Assembly (NCBI RefSeq): GCF_014197135.1
Contig: NZ_JACIFA010000009.1
Span: forward strand, 1 to 64,000
DNA from: Sphingomonas zeae
Lineage (GTDB): Bacteria > Pseudomonadota > Alphaproteobacteria > Sphingomonadales > Sphingomonadaceae
Direction of reading: 5' to 3'
DNA length: 64,000 nt
Shown here: one piece after another, positions 54,083 to 63,355 of the stretch
Layout of the letters: each line of letters starts with the position of its first letter
How positions within the stretch are numbered: position 1 is the first letter of the stretch
Translations under genes and position numbers: made by a program
The notes under the pieces: model-generated
The model's input: the letters and a program-made list of their open reading frames with translations, nothing else
What the model was told of the DNA's origin: nothing
Databases searched by the model: none

Positions 54083-54098
54083 TCAGGGGGACGACGCC

Positions 54099-54776
54099 AT
54101 GCCGGCGGTGAAGGCCGAGAAGAAGGACGAGTATTTTCAGACGTCACGGACCTGGGAATACGATCGCTTCCGCGCTGCCGCAGGACGCGAGAAGCTCGCT
54201 TGGATCATCGCGGCAGTCGCGGTGGTATTGGCGATTGTCGCGGTGGCCGCCGTCGCGATGCTGACCCCGCTCAAGACGGTTGATCCGTTCGTGATCCGCG
54301 TCGACCGATCCTCGGGTGAAACCCAGATCGTCACGGCCCTGAAGGGACCGCAGCCCCGCACCTACGATGAGGCGGTCAATCGCTACTTCATCGCGCAATA
54401 CGTCCGGCTACGGGAGGGCTGGCTCAACGATGCAGCACGCGAAAATGCCTATGCCGTCATGCTGATGAGCGATCAGAACGAAGCACAGCGTTATCTGAAC
54501 AGCGTCCAGTCAAGCAACAGGAATGCACCGTCCAATATTTATGGTGACAAAGGCTTCGTATCGATTTCGATCCGGTCGATCAGCTTCCTCAGCCAGACCG
54601 TCGCGCAGGTCCGCTATTCCAAGATCATTACCTACGGACAGAGCGCTCCCATCGCACAGAATTGGAACGCCATCCTGACCTTCAAATTCACGACAGCCCC
54701 CGAGCATGAGAAAGATCGCAACATCAATCCGCTCGGCTTCCAGGTCGTCAACTATCGCTCTGATCCGGAGGCGTGA
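54099..54776 (+). CDS. virB8: VirB8-type inner-membrane scaffold protein
   Basis: This 225-residue protein has a short cytosolic tail, one membrane helix (IIAAVAVVLAIVAVAAVAML near residue 36) and the periplasmic NTF2-like VirB8 domain, with VDPFVIRVDRSSGETQIV and the assembly motif NAILTFKFTT near 195. VirB8 nucleates the channel. It follows the virB7-like gene after 16 bases and is one base from virB9. Confidence 0.92.
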   Translation: MPAVKAEKKDEYFQTSRTWEYDRFRAAAGREKLAWIIAAVAVVLAIVAVAAVAMLTPLKTVDPFVIRVDRSSGETQIVTALKGPQPRTYDEAVNRYFIAQYVRLREGWLNDAARENAYAVMLMSDQNEAQRYLNSVQSSNRNAPSNIYGDKGFVSISIRSISFLSQTVAQVRYSKIITYGQSAPIAQNWNAILTFKFTTAPEHEKDRNINPLGFQVVNYRSDPEA

Positions 54777-54777
54777 C

Positions 54778-55785
54778 ATGAACGAGCCATCGAACTCCCG
54801 GGTGAACCCGGATCGTGTCGTCGTCCCGTTCCTTCCGGCGCTGCGTCGGAGGGTCGAGGAGCGGCTGTCGCCTTCGATGAGCAAGCTGACCGTGACGAAA
54901 GCGGGCGCGACGAGCCGGTTCTGGCGAGGGATTGGAAGGATATGGCATCGGCTAGTCGCCTTCTCAGCGGTCGGGCTCATCGCGTCGACGATGATCCCTC
55001 GTCCCGCGACCGCCTCTGAGGTCCCTCGCCCGGGGTCGAAGGACACCCGGTTGCGAGACGTCAATTACGATCCCGATCAGGTTGTCTCGATCGTCGGCAG
55101 TTTCCGCCATGCCATCGAGATCCGATTTGGACCCGGTGAGACGATCACGCAGGCGGCGCTCGGGGATACGGTATCGTGGCAGATCGCGCCGGTCGCCAAC
55201 ATCGTGTTCCTGAAGCCCCGGGAACGCGCCGGGCCCACCAATTTGATTGTCGTCACCAATGCGGCAGGCGTGGCTCGCACCTATCACTTCAATCTCTCGT
55301 TGGGGACGGCCGGCACGATGTACGGCGTCCGCTTTCGTTATCTGCGCGAGGAGCGCGCGGTCGCCGCTTTGCAGGCTCAGGTCGCAGAGGCGCAGGCCGC
55401 CAAGGCGATCGAGTCTGGTATTACCACAGCGGCGCTCGACCATGCCGTGATCGAGGGTCAGCGGAACCTGAACTATACGGTGCAGGGCGACGTGGCACTG
55501 CAGCCTAGCGAGGTATCGGACAACGGTGAGTTCACTGTTCTGCGATATCCGGGTCATGCCGACGTTCCGTCGATCTTCGCGGTCGACGTCGATGGTACCG
55601 AAACCATCGTTCCCTACGACGTGCGCGAGGATTTCGTCGTGATCCATGCGGTGTATCGGGAGTTGCGGCTCCGTCGCGGCACCGCCGTACTGTGCATCTT
55701 CAACGAGGCCCCTCCCCGCAACGTCCGGGGTGACCGGACCGGCACCGTGTCCAACGTCGTCGAGCGCAAGGTGAAGGACCAATAG
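54778..55785 (+). CDS. virB9: VirB9-type outer-membrane core protein, long N-terminus
   Basis: This protein (335 residues from ATG 54778) has the VirB9 N-domain (VVSIVGSFRHAIEIRFGPGETI) and C-domain (LNYTVQGDVALQPSEVSDNGEFTVLRYPGH and VPYDVREDFVVIHAVYRELRLRRG). The signal sequence FSAVGLIASTMIPRPATAS begins about residue 61, unusually far in. An in-frame ATG at 54877 would give a normal signal peptide; the first 33 codons look non-hydrophobic. The start is therefore uncertain. It forms the outer core ring with VirB7 and VirB10. Confidence 0.88.
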   Translation: MNEPSNSRVNPDRVVVPFLPALRRRVEERLSPSMSKLTVTKAGATSRFWRGIGRIWHRLVAFSAVGLIASTMIPRPATASEVPRPGSKDTRLRDVNYDPDQVVSIVGSFRHAIEIRFGPGETITQAALGDTVSWQIAPVANIVFLKPRERAGPTNLIVVTNAAGVARTYHFNLSLGTAGTMYGVRFRYLREERAVAALQAQVAEAQAAKAIESGITTAALDHAVIEGQRNLNYTVQGDVALQPSEVSDNGEFTVLRYPGHADVPSIFAVDVDGTETIVPYDVREDFVVIHAVYRELRLRRGTAVLCIFNEAPPRNVRGDRTGTVSNVVERKVKDQ

Positions 55786-55786
55786 C

Positions 55787-57097
55787 ATGGCCGAGACCAT
55801 CATCGATCGTGGCGGGTCGATCGGCCCCGAGCCGATCGCATCGCAACAGCCGGACACCATGGTGGCGCGTAGCGGCGGCTGGGGGAATATTGCCCTTCTG
55901 AGCGCTGGGATAGGGCTTGTCGGCGCAATTAGCGGCATAGCCATCGGGTACGGTGCCTTTCATCGACCGGTGAACGCGACCAACGCTGCCGCGCCTGCGA
56001 AAGCTAGCGATCGCAGCGTTGACGAGGTGATGGCCAATCCAAATGTCCAGCGCGCCGCGCTCGCCAATCAGCTCGGCCAACCTGGCGCTCCCGCAACCGA
56101 TATCTTCGGTCGTCCCATCACGCCGGCGACACCGACGGTCGACGCGAGCGGCAATGCGAATCCTGCGGCGGGTGTCGTGGCGAACCAGGGTCCGACCGCA
56201 AGTGGCCAACAGACGCCCGCTCAGCGCCGCGCGGAACAGGCAAGGATCATGGCGGATGCAGCGCGCCGATCGCCGATCATGGCGTTCGGTGCGACGGGTC
56301 CGACCCCCGAAACATCCGGATCGGCAAATGACGCGACGAGAGCTTCGCAGGATCCCGGTGGGGTCCAAGATGGCAGCGACCTCCAGACCGGGCGGTCGAT
56401 GGTCGCTCGTCGTGATGTCGGCGCGAGCGGCTTCAATGACCAAGGCGAAGGCACTGCAACGGCAAAGGGCGCTACGGACCTCGGCGACCAGCTGAGCCAT
56501 TCCGGCATTCAGACGGTGCGCGCGACGATGGTGGGCGACCGCAGTCTCCTCCTCAGCGCCGGAACCGTCATCCCTTGCACGCTGCAGACGGCGATAAACT
56601 CGACGCAGGCGGGCTTTGTGTCATGCGTCATCAATCACGACGTCTTCTCGGAAAACGGCCGCATCGTGCTGCTCGACAAAGGCACGAAGGTGCTCGGCCA
56701 GTATGCAGGCGGGATCACGCAAGGTCAGGCGCGCCTTTTCGTTCTCTGGACCCGGGCACTCACCCCTCGCGGCGTCGCGATCAACCTTGGTTCGCCGGCG
56801 TCTGACAGTCTTGGGCGCGCGGGATTGCCGGGCGGGGTTGATACACAATTCTGGTCCCGCTTCGGCCTTGGCCTCGTTATTTCGGTCTTGGAGGACGCCT
56901 CCAACATCGCGAGCCGGGCGGTTCAAGGGGAAGGAACCTATTCGACGCAGGTTCCGGGCAACACCGCCAATACCGTTCTTCAACAGACGATGCAGATCAG
57001 GCCCGTCTTGAAGAAGAACCAAGGCGATACGGCGGCTATTTTCGTCGCGAAGGATTTTGACTTTCGGTCGGTCTACGAAGTGCGCCTGAGGCGCTGA
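55787..57097 (+). CDS. virB10: VirB10/TrbI-type core protein
   Basis: This 436-residue protein has a cytosolic tail, one membrane helix (IALLSAGIGLVGAISGIAIGYGAF near residue 35), a long Pro/Ala-rich periplasmic linker and the C-terminal TrbI domain: LLLSAGTVIPCTLQTAINSTQAGFVSC, VLLDKGTKVLGQY and the antenna region followed by the KNQGDTAAIFVAKDFDFRSVYEV end. It spans both membranes and relays ATP energy to the outer pore. It follows virB9 after one base. Confidence 0.92.
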   Translation: MAETIIDRGGSIGPEPIASQQPDTMVARSGGWGNIALLSAGIGLVGAISGIAIGYGAFHRPVNATNAAAPAKASDRSVDEVMANPNVQRAALANQLGQPGAPATDIFGRPITPATPTVDASGNANPAAGVVANQGPTASGQQTPAQRRAEQARIMADAARRSPIMAFGATGPTPETSGSANDATRASQDPGGVQDGSDLQTGRSMVARRDVGASGFNDQGEGTATAKGATDLGDQLSHSGIQTVRATMVGDRSLLLSAGTVIPCTLQTAINSTQAGFVSCVINHDVFSENGRIVLLDKGTKVLGQYAGGITQGQARLFVLWTRALTPRGVAINLGSPASDSLGRAGLPGGVDTQFWSRFGLGLVISVLEDASNIASRAVQGEGTYSTQVPGNTANTVLQQTMQIRPVLKKNQGDTAAIFVAKDFDFRSVYEVRLRR

Positions 57098-57098
57098 T

Positions 57099-58121
57099 AT
57101 GGCGTCGGGTTCAGCCTCGCTGCTCTACGCTCATAACGCGGCGCCGATCATTCGCCATCTGGAGCGCGCCGACGTCACAGAACTCGTCATCAACGAGCCC
57201 GGCCTGATTGGACTGGAAACTCGCGCGGGTTGGGAGTGGCACGAGGAGCCTTCGCTCGACAGTTCGTCTTTGATGACGCTCTCGCGGCTCATCGCCGGCT
57301 GCACCAAACAGGATGTCAGCGCTGAGTATCCGATCGTATCATCGGTCCTTCCAGGCGGTGAACGAGCGCAGGTCGTCGTTCCACCCGCAGTCGAGCAAGG
57401 CTTCATCTCGATCACGGTACGCAAAGCATCCGGTGTCTCGATGGACCTCGACGATTTCGATCGGGCCGGTCTTTTCAGTGAGGTGCGTGCCAAAGGGCTT
57501 CACGAGGAGATCGATGCGGCGTTGCTCGCGCGGCGCGCGGCCGGTGATTGGAAGGCGTTCTTCCGACTGGCCGTGGAAGCGAAGAAGAACATTCTGATTT
57601 CCGGCGCCACAGGATCGGGCAAGACCAGCTTTTCGAAGGGGCTCATCAAGCTGATCCCCGACCATGAGCGGATCCTGACGATCGAGGATACGCGCGAGCT
57701 GGTCGTGCCGCAGCGCAACCGCGTCCACATGATGTACGCCAAGGACGGCAAGGGGCTGCAGAAGGTCGGGGCAAAAGAGTTGCTGGAGTCTGCCCTTCGC
57801 ATGCGCCCTGATCGCATCCTCCTCCAGGAGCTGCGCGATGGAACGGCGTTCTTCTACCTAAGGAACGTCAACAGCGGTCATCCCGGATCGATCACCACCG
57901 TCCACGCCAATACGGCCGAGGGCGCGCTCGAGCAGCTCACGCTCCTGGTGAAGGAGTCGGACGGCGGAAGCGACCTCGACCGCCATGACATCAGAGCATT
58001 GCTGCGGTCGCTGGTGGACATCGTCGTGCAAATGGACCGGCTGCCCCCGCGAGACGGGCAGCCTGCGCGCTATCGCATGACGGAGGTGTGGTTCGATCCG
58101 GCGGGTAAGCCGCGAGACTGA
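57099..58121 (+). CDS. virB11: VirB11-type secretion ATPase
   Basis: This 340-residue traffic ATPase has an N-terminal domain and RecA-like motor with Walker A SGATGSGKTSF near residue 166, Asp box TIEDTRELVVPQRNRVHMMY, Walker B LRMRPDRILLQELRDG and the His box GHPGSITTVHANTAEGALEQL. It is a cytosolic hexamer switching the system between pilus building and DNA transfer. It begins one base after virB10. Confidence 0.94.
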   Translation: MASGSASLLYAHNAAPIIRHLERADVTELVINEPGLIGLETRAGWEWHEEPSLDSSSLMTLSRLIAGCTKQDVSAEYPIVSSVLPGGERAQVVVPPAVEQGFISITVRKASGVSMDLDDFDRAGLFSEVRAKGLHEEIDAALLARRAAGDWKAFFRLAVEAKKNILISGATGSGKTSFSKGLIKLIPDHERILTIEDTRELVVPQRNRVHMMYAKDGKGLQKVGAKELLESALRMRPDRILLQELRDGTAFFYLRNVNSGHPGSITTVHANTAEGALEQLTLLVKESDGGSDLDRHDIRALLRSLVDIVVQMDRLPPRDGQPARYRMTEVWFDPAGKPRD

Positions 58122-58133
58122 GGAGGGTCGCGC

Positions 58134-60047
58134 GTGAGCGGCAAGTGGGTCCGGAGCAGCGAAGGGTCGCAACCCGGCGCAATCATCTTTCTAACGGTGA
58201 TCGGCCTTGCGTTCAGCGCGGCGATCGGAGCCGTCGCAGTCCTCTGCCGCGCGCATCTTCTCAGTGCCAAGACACCGTGGCTGAAGGTCCCGGCGGCCCT
58301 GTGGTCGATGCGTGCCTATCCGATCATCTACAAGCCGTTCATCGTCGGTTTCGGGATCGGACTGGTGCTCACCGGATTTCTGATCGCGTCTTCGCTCTTC
58401 CGGCGGCAGACCCTCCATGGCGAGGCGCGCTGGGCGCGGCCGGGCGAGGTTCGCAAGGGCAAGCTGCTCGGCAAGGCAGGCATCGTCCTGGGCAAGTTCG
58501 GCGGAAAGGTGATGCGCTTCGACGGATCCGAGCACGTGCTGCTCGAGGCTCCGACCAGGGCTGGCAAGGGCGTTGGCGTCATCATTCCCAACCTGCTCGA
58601 CTGGCCCGACTCCCTAGTAGTTCTCGATATTAAGCAGGAGAATTGGGACAACACGGCCGGCTATCGCCTGAAGGAGCTGGGCCAGCGTGTCGTCCTGTTC
58701 AACCCGCTTGATCCATCCGGACGGACGGCTCGCTACAATCCGCTCAGTTATATCGATCGTCGCAATCCGGTCGAGGTGATCAACGAACTGCAGAAAATCG
58801 CGGTCATGCTGTTCCCCGATCCGCTGACCGGCGACAAGTTCTGGGCCGAGGGGGCACGTACGGCGTTTCTTGGCGTCACGGCCTATATCGCTGCGACGGC
58901 CGACGATGGCGAAGACGCGCTCCCCTTCACGTTCGGTGAAGTCTACCGGCAGTTCGCAGCTGGCGACGCGCAGCGACGGTTCCCGAAGATCATCGAGCAG
59001 CGCAAAGCGACCGGGAAGCCGCTGTCTGGGGGCTGCGAATCTGCCATCCGTGATTACACGTCGTCGTCGGCGAACACGTTCACGGGGCTTCGTCAGTCGG
59101 TGACGGCCAAGGTCAATGCGTGGCTGAACCCCTATGTCGATGCCGCCACTTCGGAAAGCGACTTCGATCTGCGCGACTTCCGAGATGAGCGTATCTCGCT
59201 GTATCTCGGTGTCTCGCCCGACGACCTCGATCGCGCCGCGCCGATCTACGGCTTGCTGTTCCAGCAGCTCGTCGACCTGAATGTGCGCGAACTGCCAAAG
59301 GGAGATCGGCACCGGGTGAAGGTGCTTCTCGCGCTCGACGAATTCGCCAGCCTCGGCAAGTGCTCCGTCCTGGCGAACGCCTTCAGCTACGTCGCCGGCT
59401 ATGGTCTCCGGCTGCTTCCGGCCTTCCAATCGATCGAGCAGATCCAAGGCGTCTACGGCGACAAGGTGGCGGCCGACATCGAACGCAATTGTGCCGTGCG
59501 GCTCATCCTCCGCCCGGCAGGGCTGTCCGATGCGAAGAATATCTCCGAGCAGCTTGGCACGTACACGTTCAAATCACGATCGCGCTCGATAGGGACCTGG
59601 GGAGGCGGGGGTGGCTCCACGTCGCTGTCCGATCAGCGCCGCCCGTTGATGCTTCCCCAGGAGGTTGAAATGTTGCCAGAGGACGATCTCATTGTCTTTC
59701 GGCGTGGCATGTATGCGACCTATGGCAAGAAGGTTCGATACTATGCCGAGAAGAAGCTCGCGGCACGCACACGGATCGCGCCACCTGCCATGCCGATGAT
59801 CCGGCTCGATCCCGCGGTGGCCCGCAATAGCTTGAGGGTCATTCAGGCAAGCGAGTCCGGCGCGGAGGACGCTGCTGCGATTGCCGCTTCCGGCCTCGCG
59901 TCGCCGAATTCAACCCATGGGAGCTCTGATCAACGGCGTACCTTGCTCAGTCGTACCGCCGTGGACGCAGCCTTGGCTGTGCCTCCAAGCGCACGAACAA
60001 AGGAGCTGTTCGATCATCTGATCGCACTCAACATTCGGGTCGCTTAG
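58134..60047 (+). CDS. virD4: VirD4-type coupling ATPase
   Basis: This 637-residue coupling protein begins with GTG at 58134. It has two N-terminal membrane helices, Walker A EAPTRAGKGVGVIIPNLL near residue 142 and Walker B LLALDEFASLGKC near residue 405, and the FQSIEQIQGVYG segment near 425. It brings the relaxase-DNA complex to the channel. It is the last T4SS gene in the window, 12 bases after virB11, followed by an insertion-sequence remnant. Confidence 0.93.
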   Translation: MSGKWVRSSEGSQPGAIIFLTVIGLAFSAAIGAVAVLCRAHLLSAKTPWLKVPAALWSMRAYPIIYKPFIVGFGIGLVLTGFLIASSLFRRQTLHGEARWARPGEVRKGKLLGKAGIVLGKFGGKVMRFDGSEHVLLEAPTRAGKGVGVIIPNLLDWPDSLVVLDIKQENWDNTAGYRLKELGQRVVLFNPLDPSGRTARYNPLSYIDRRNPVEVINELQKIAVMLFPDPLTGDKFWAEGARTAFLGVTAYIAATADDGEDALPFTFGEVYRQFAAGDAQRRFPKIIEQRKATGKPLSGGCESAIRDYTSSSANTFTGLRQSVTAKVNAWLNPYVDAATSESDFDLRDFRDERISLYLGVSPDDLDRAAPIYGLLFQQLVDLNVRELPKGDRHRVKVLLALDEFASLGKCSVLANAFSYVAGYGLRLLPAFQSIEQIQGVYGDKVAADIERNCAVRLILRPAGLSDAKNISEQLGTYTFKSRSRSIGTWGGGGGSTSLSDQRRPLMLPQEVEMLPEDDLIVFRRGMYATYGKKVRYYAEKKLAARTRIAPPAMPMIRLDPAVARNSLRVIQASESGAEDAAAIAASGLASPNSTHGSSDQRRTLLSRTAVDAALAVPPSARTKELFDHLIALNIRVA

Positions 60048-60132
60048 TTTCTCGGCAATCGCCGATGGCCAGATAATTAGACCCTCAAAGATCAGCATGG
60101 GCGACGCGATCCCACACGCGGTCATTCACGAC

Positions 60133-60478
60133 TTTTCTTCGGCCCGAGCTTCTTCATGACCGCGGGCCAGGTCAGCGATTACACCGGTGCGGCGGCGCTG
60201 CTCGACGACCCGCACAAGGGCGCAGTGGCTGCTCAGTGATCGCGGCTATGACGCCGTCGGGTCAGGAATGCTCTTAACGCCAAGGGCATTAAACCCGGCA
60301 TCCCGCGTCGAAGGTCGGGTAAAGAGTCGCTCAGATACGACTAAGCCGCATCGAGATCATGTTCGGCCGTCTGAAGGACTGGCGCCGTGTCGGCTCCCGC
60401 TACGATCGGTGCCCAAACGCCTTTTTCTCCGACGTCGCCTCGCGGCCACCATCATCTCCTGGCTGCGATCAACGAGTC
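60133..60478 (+). pseudogene. Remnant of an IS5-family transposase gene
   Basis: Fragments of an IS5-like DDE transposase can be read in changing frames: FFMTAGQVSDYTGAAALLDD (60149 on), WLLSDRGYDA with the last catalytic Asp context (60228 on), and RIEIMFGRLKDWRRVGSRYDRCPNAFFSDV (60349 on) near the C-terminus. At least two frameshifts and a deletion separate them, and no terminal inverted repeats are obvious, so the element is dead. It separates the T4SS from the right-hand defence cluster. Confidence 0.75.
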
Positions 60479-60484
60479 CAGACC

Positions 60485-61725
60485 CTAGCTACTCCCCCCA
60501 GCTAGGTCGATAGGACGCCAAGTCGCACCGTTTCGCTTCGCGAACCGTGAAAAGCTTTCCGGAGTGTGACGCTCGATCACGTTGGCTTCATAGTCGACTA
60601 CAACGAAGATTGGGTCTGCGGCGTTCGGGACCACGTCGCCCACGGCAAGCAAATAGGAATGCGTCAGCCCCCCGTAGAACTGCATGGTGATCATGACACA
60701 GCCAGGTTTTTCGCCCTCCGGTGTCTTGGTGGCGACCAGGAGCAGATGATGGTGTGCGAGCACCGGGAAAGCTTCGGTAAATTTCTTGGCTTCCTCGATC
60801 GAAAGCTGAACGACGCTGCCAGTTCCGTAGCGCGCATAGTCTCGGGCGCTGGCAAATGCTGGCGTCCGAACAGCTGCGTCTCCAAACAGATGAGCACAGA
60901 CGTTTACGCCTATTTTGACCAGCACTCTGTCATAGGCAACGGGATCCATGGTCTGGCGAAGATGGATTCCGGGCGTGTCGGTACTGATTGAGGTGGCGTC
61001 AGCGGGGACGACGAGCTTCGGGTGGTTTTGACGGATTAGGGTTAGCAGGCTGGCGACAGCCTCGACATCTTCCGCCCGGCAAGTCATCGCCCCCCTGCCC
61101 CTACGAAAGACACGCGCGGTAAGAGTTCCGGTTGTTTCGGTATTTGGGTACTCGAGCGGCTCGAGCCAGACGGCCCCGCGCGGCGCTGCTGCGGCGCTGT
61201 CGACCTCGCCCGGCTGGTAAGCGACGCCGTCCCAGCGCAAGAAAGTCAGACGGTAACGCACCTCGACACCGTCCCGCAGCTTTTCACAAAGCGTAAGCAG
61301 GTCGGCGAGTGCCCCAGATCGCGAATCAACTCGTTCGCCGACGCCGCGTCGGTCGCGCTGACAGTCATCCGTTCGGGCGGTACGTAGTTCACTTGCGGCC
61401 AAACCATTGACTGGCCTCCGCTGCCAAGCTCCTGTTCAAGAAGCAGACCGGACTGTGGATCATCAAAGTAACTGACCGGCGCGTAAATAGAGGGCGCGGC
61501 AGTCCTTTTGCCCCGCTTTCGTGACCGGGTCTGCTTGAACAAGCGGGCGATCGCCAGAGGAGAGGCGCGCATTACCTTCGTTTCCATGGGAGAGAAAACG
61601 TCAGTATTGCAGACCCCGCAGACGACATCCTTCAGCAACCACTTGCCGTCGTCACCGCCCATGCCCGCCGGGACGACGTGCTCTTCAGTATAAGGGCCGT
61701 CGGAAGGACAGTAGATGCAGGTCAC
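60485..61725 (-). pseudogene. HNH-type nuclease protein, frameshifted in a short G run
   Basis: Two minus-strand frames join into one 413-residue protein if one G is added to a GGGG run at about 61311-61314. The N-terminal frame (GTG 61725, GGAG seven bases upstream) has CIYC, then TEEHVVPAGMGG and VCGVCNTD, a zinc-ribbon HNH nuclease core. The second frame continues as ALADLLTLCEKLRDGVEVRYRLTFLRW to 60485. As written, translation of the first frame ends at 61246. The gene is next to an abortive-infection-like gene and probably belonged to a defence function. A sequencing error could also explain the shift. Confidence 0.7.
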
Positions 61726-61844
61726 GCTTGATCTCCGTGGTGAGCAAAGCTTGTCGGTCGTTCCGTGCAGTCTCGCCTGCCGTGCCGACAACGCTTACAT
61801 CCAGACAGCGCAACCGATTGAGATCCGTTTCAACACCCAAGCGC

Positions 61845-62504
61845 TCAGCCCGACAACGCCATCTCGATCCTGTCTTCGCTCCAGTAGGGATCGATGAACG
61901 GACACTCGTAGCTCGGGCCGACATGATCGAGCTTAGCGGAGGCGAAGAAGCCTCTGGCGGCATCGTGGAGCGTTTCGGGAATAATTAGGAACGCCGGTTC
62001 CGTCTCTGCAAACGGTAGGTCGCCGACGTGTCGCCACTCGCGCTCCCACTCGAAAAGGTAGGTCGAGACACCATAGGTGCCGGGCAAGTCCACAAAGGGC
62101 GCCAAATTCCAGACCGGAGCGGCCGGATCGCCGGCTGCGCTATGGACCAGGGCATTGATCGCCTGCGCCTGCGGCGTATCCTTATAGGCATAGAGGATCG
62201 GCCCGCCGCCTCGCTCGACCAGAAACTCCTTGCGAAAGCCGATCCCGTGCTGACCTCGCGCGTCAGCCAGGCGCTTGAAGTGATGAAGCGGCACCTCACT
62301 AAAACAGACCGAGCGCTTGGCGTGCGGAAGATGGCGTCCGGCACCGAACGCCTTCATCGCGACAATGCGCCGCTCGTACAGGATCGCAATTGCGTTATCA
62401 TAGGCCGATTTGAACTTAGACTCCTTGGCGAAGTGGACTACGTATTTGGACATGTCCTTCCATGCAGGATCAATTGTGCCGATCAGCGGCATCGCAGGGG
62501 CCAT
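61845..62504 (-). CDS. AbiGi-like abortive-infection family protein
   Basis: This protein of up to 219 residues has the layout of the AbiGi family: an early VVHFAKESKF stretch, AKRSVCFSEVPLHHFKRLADARGQHGIGFRKEFLVERGGGPILYAY near residue 65-110, and a C-terminal WREWRHVGDLPF-type segment with FLIIPETL. AbiGi is described as one half of a two-component phage-exclusion pair in lactococci. I match it by pattern, not by search. An in-frame ATG at 62453 (MSKYVVHF) is a likely alternative start. No AbiGii partner is recognised here. Confidence 0.5.
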   Translation of the reverse strand: MAPAMPLIGTIDPAWKDMSKYVVHFAKESKFKSAYDNAIAILYERRIVAMKAFGAGRHLPHAKRSVCFSEVPLHHFKRLADARGQHGIGFRKEFLVERGGGPILYAYKDTPQAQAINALVHSAAGDPAAPVWNLAPFVDLPGTYGVSTYLFEWEREWRHVGDLPFAETEPAFLIIPETLHDAARGFFASAKLDHVGPSYECPFIDPYWSEDRIEMALSG

Positions 62505-62545
62505 GGGCTAGGCGAACCGGAGCGGCATCGTGCAACTGCCATGGC

Positions 62546-63172
62546 TTACCAAGCTCCTCGCGCGACGGTCGCCGGCAGCCGCAGGTCACGAACCAGCCCG
62601 TCATTGCTGCCGATCGTCAGCGATGGCTTCTGCTTACCTCGACGCGTGCCGAACCATGTTTCAGCGATGTGGATAATATCGGTGTTGATAGGCCGGTCTA
62701 GGACGTGATCGATCAAGCGCTCGCTCAGCTCCGGATCGGGCATCGTAAAGTAGTCGCCGGCCTTCTTTAGCTGGTTGAGGTCGGGTGCTTCATCGGATAG
62801 CCGCTTCTGCAACATTCGGCGTGGAATGGCCACTTCCTGCTGCACGTCCTGGAACGCTTCTTGGTACAAGGGAGACATGAAGTCGATCACGTGGGTCTCG
62901 GTTTGGACCCACATGTGGAAGCCGTCTTCGTCGAACTCTACGGTACCTCCCCCATCCCGCCCGAAGAACATGACCTTCTCGGGTTCGACGCATAGCGCAA
63001 AACCTCCGGCTACCGCCCTGGCCGGTATCTTGTAATGCTTGTTCAAGATTAAGGCGCCGATGCAGGCAAAGAGCGTGCACGCCTTGCCGGGATTGCCCTC
63101 GTCCTTGATCGTGCCGTGGATCACCTGATGGATGCGGTTGAACTCGGATAACGGAAGCAGAAAAGTGCTCAT
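62546..63172 (-). CDS. DUF2026 family protein
   Basis: This 208-residue protein has the conserved order of DUF2026: FNRIHQVIHGTIKDEGNPGKACTLFACIGALILNKHYKI, then AVAGGFALCVEP, VMFFGRDGGG and GFHMWVQTETHVIDFMSPLY. Cys (residue 32), His and Asp in these blocks resemble a transglutaminase-like catalytic triad. The role is unknown. It is the first gene of the minus-strand group with AbiGi-like and HNH genes and divergent from the SIR2 gene. Confidence 0.65.
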   Translation of the reverse strand: MSTFLLPLSEFNRIHQVIHGTIKDEGNPGKACTLFACIGALILNKHYKIPARAVAGGFALCVEPEKVMFFGRDGGGTVEFDEDGFHMWVQTETHVIDFMSPLYQEAFQDVQQEVAIPRRMLQKRLSDEAPDLNQLKKAGDYFTMPDPELSERLIDHVLDRPINTDIIHIAETWFGTRRGKQKPSLTIGSNDGLVRDLRLPATVARGAW

Positions 63173-63355
63173 ACAGTCTTATATGTGATCGCCCCAGGCC
63201 AGTGCCTAGAGCTGACGGCTTCCTGCGGCACTGACGAGAACCGGCAGATTTCGAGAAGCGGGTGTTTTGGTTCAGTCCGACCGATCTCACAACGCTGGCT
63301 GCCTCTACTTTACAGGCGGCCTGAGTTGGCTAGCGTGGCCCGGGAGGGGAATGGC

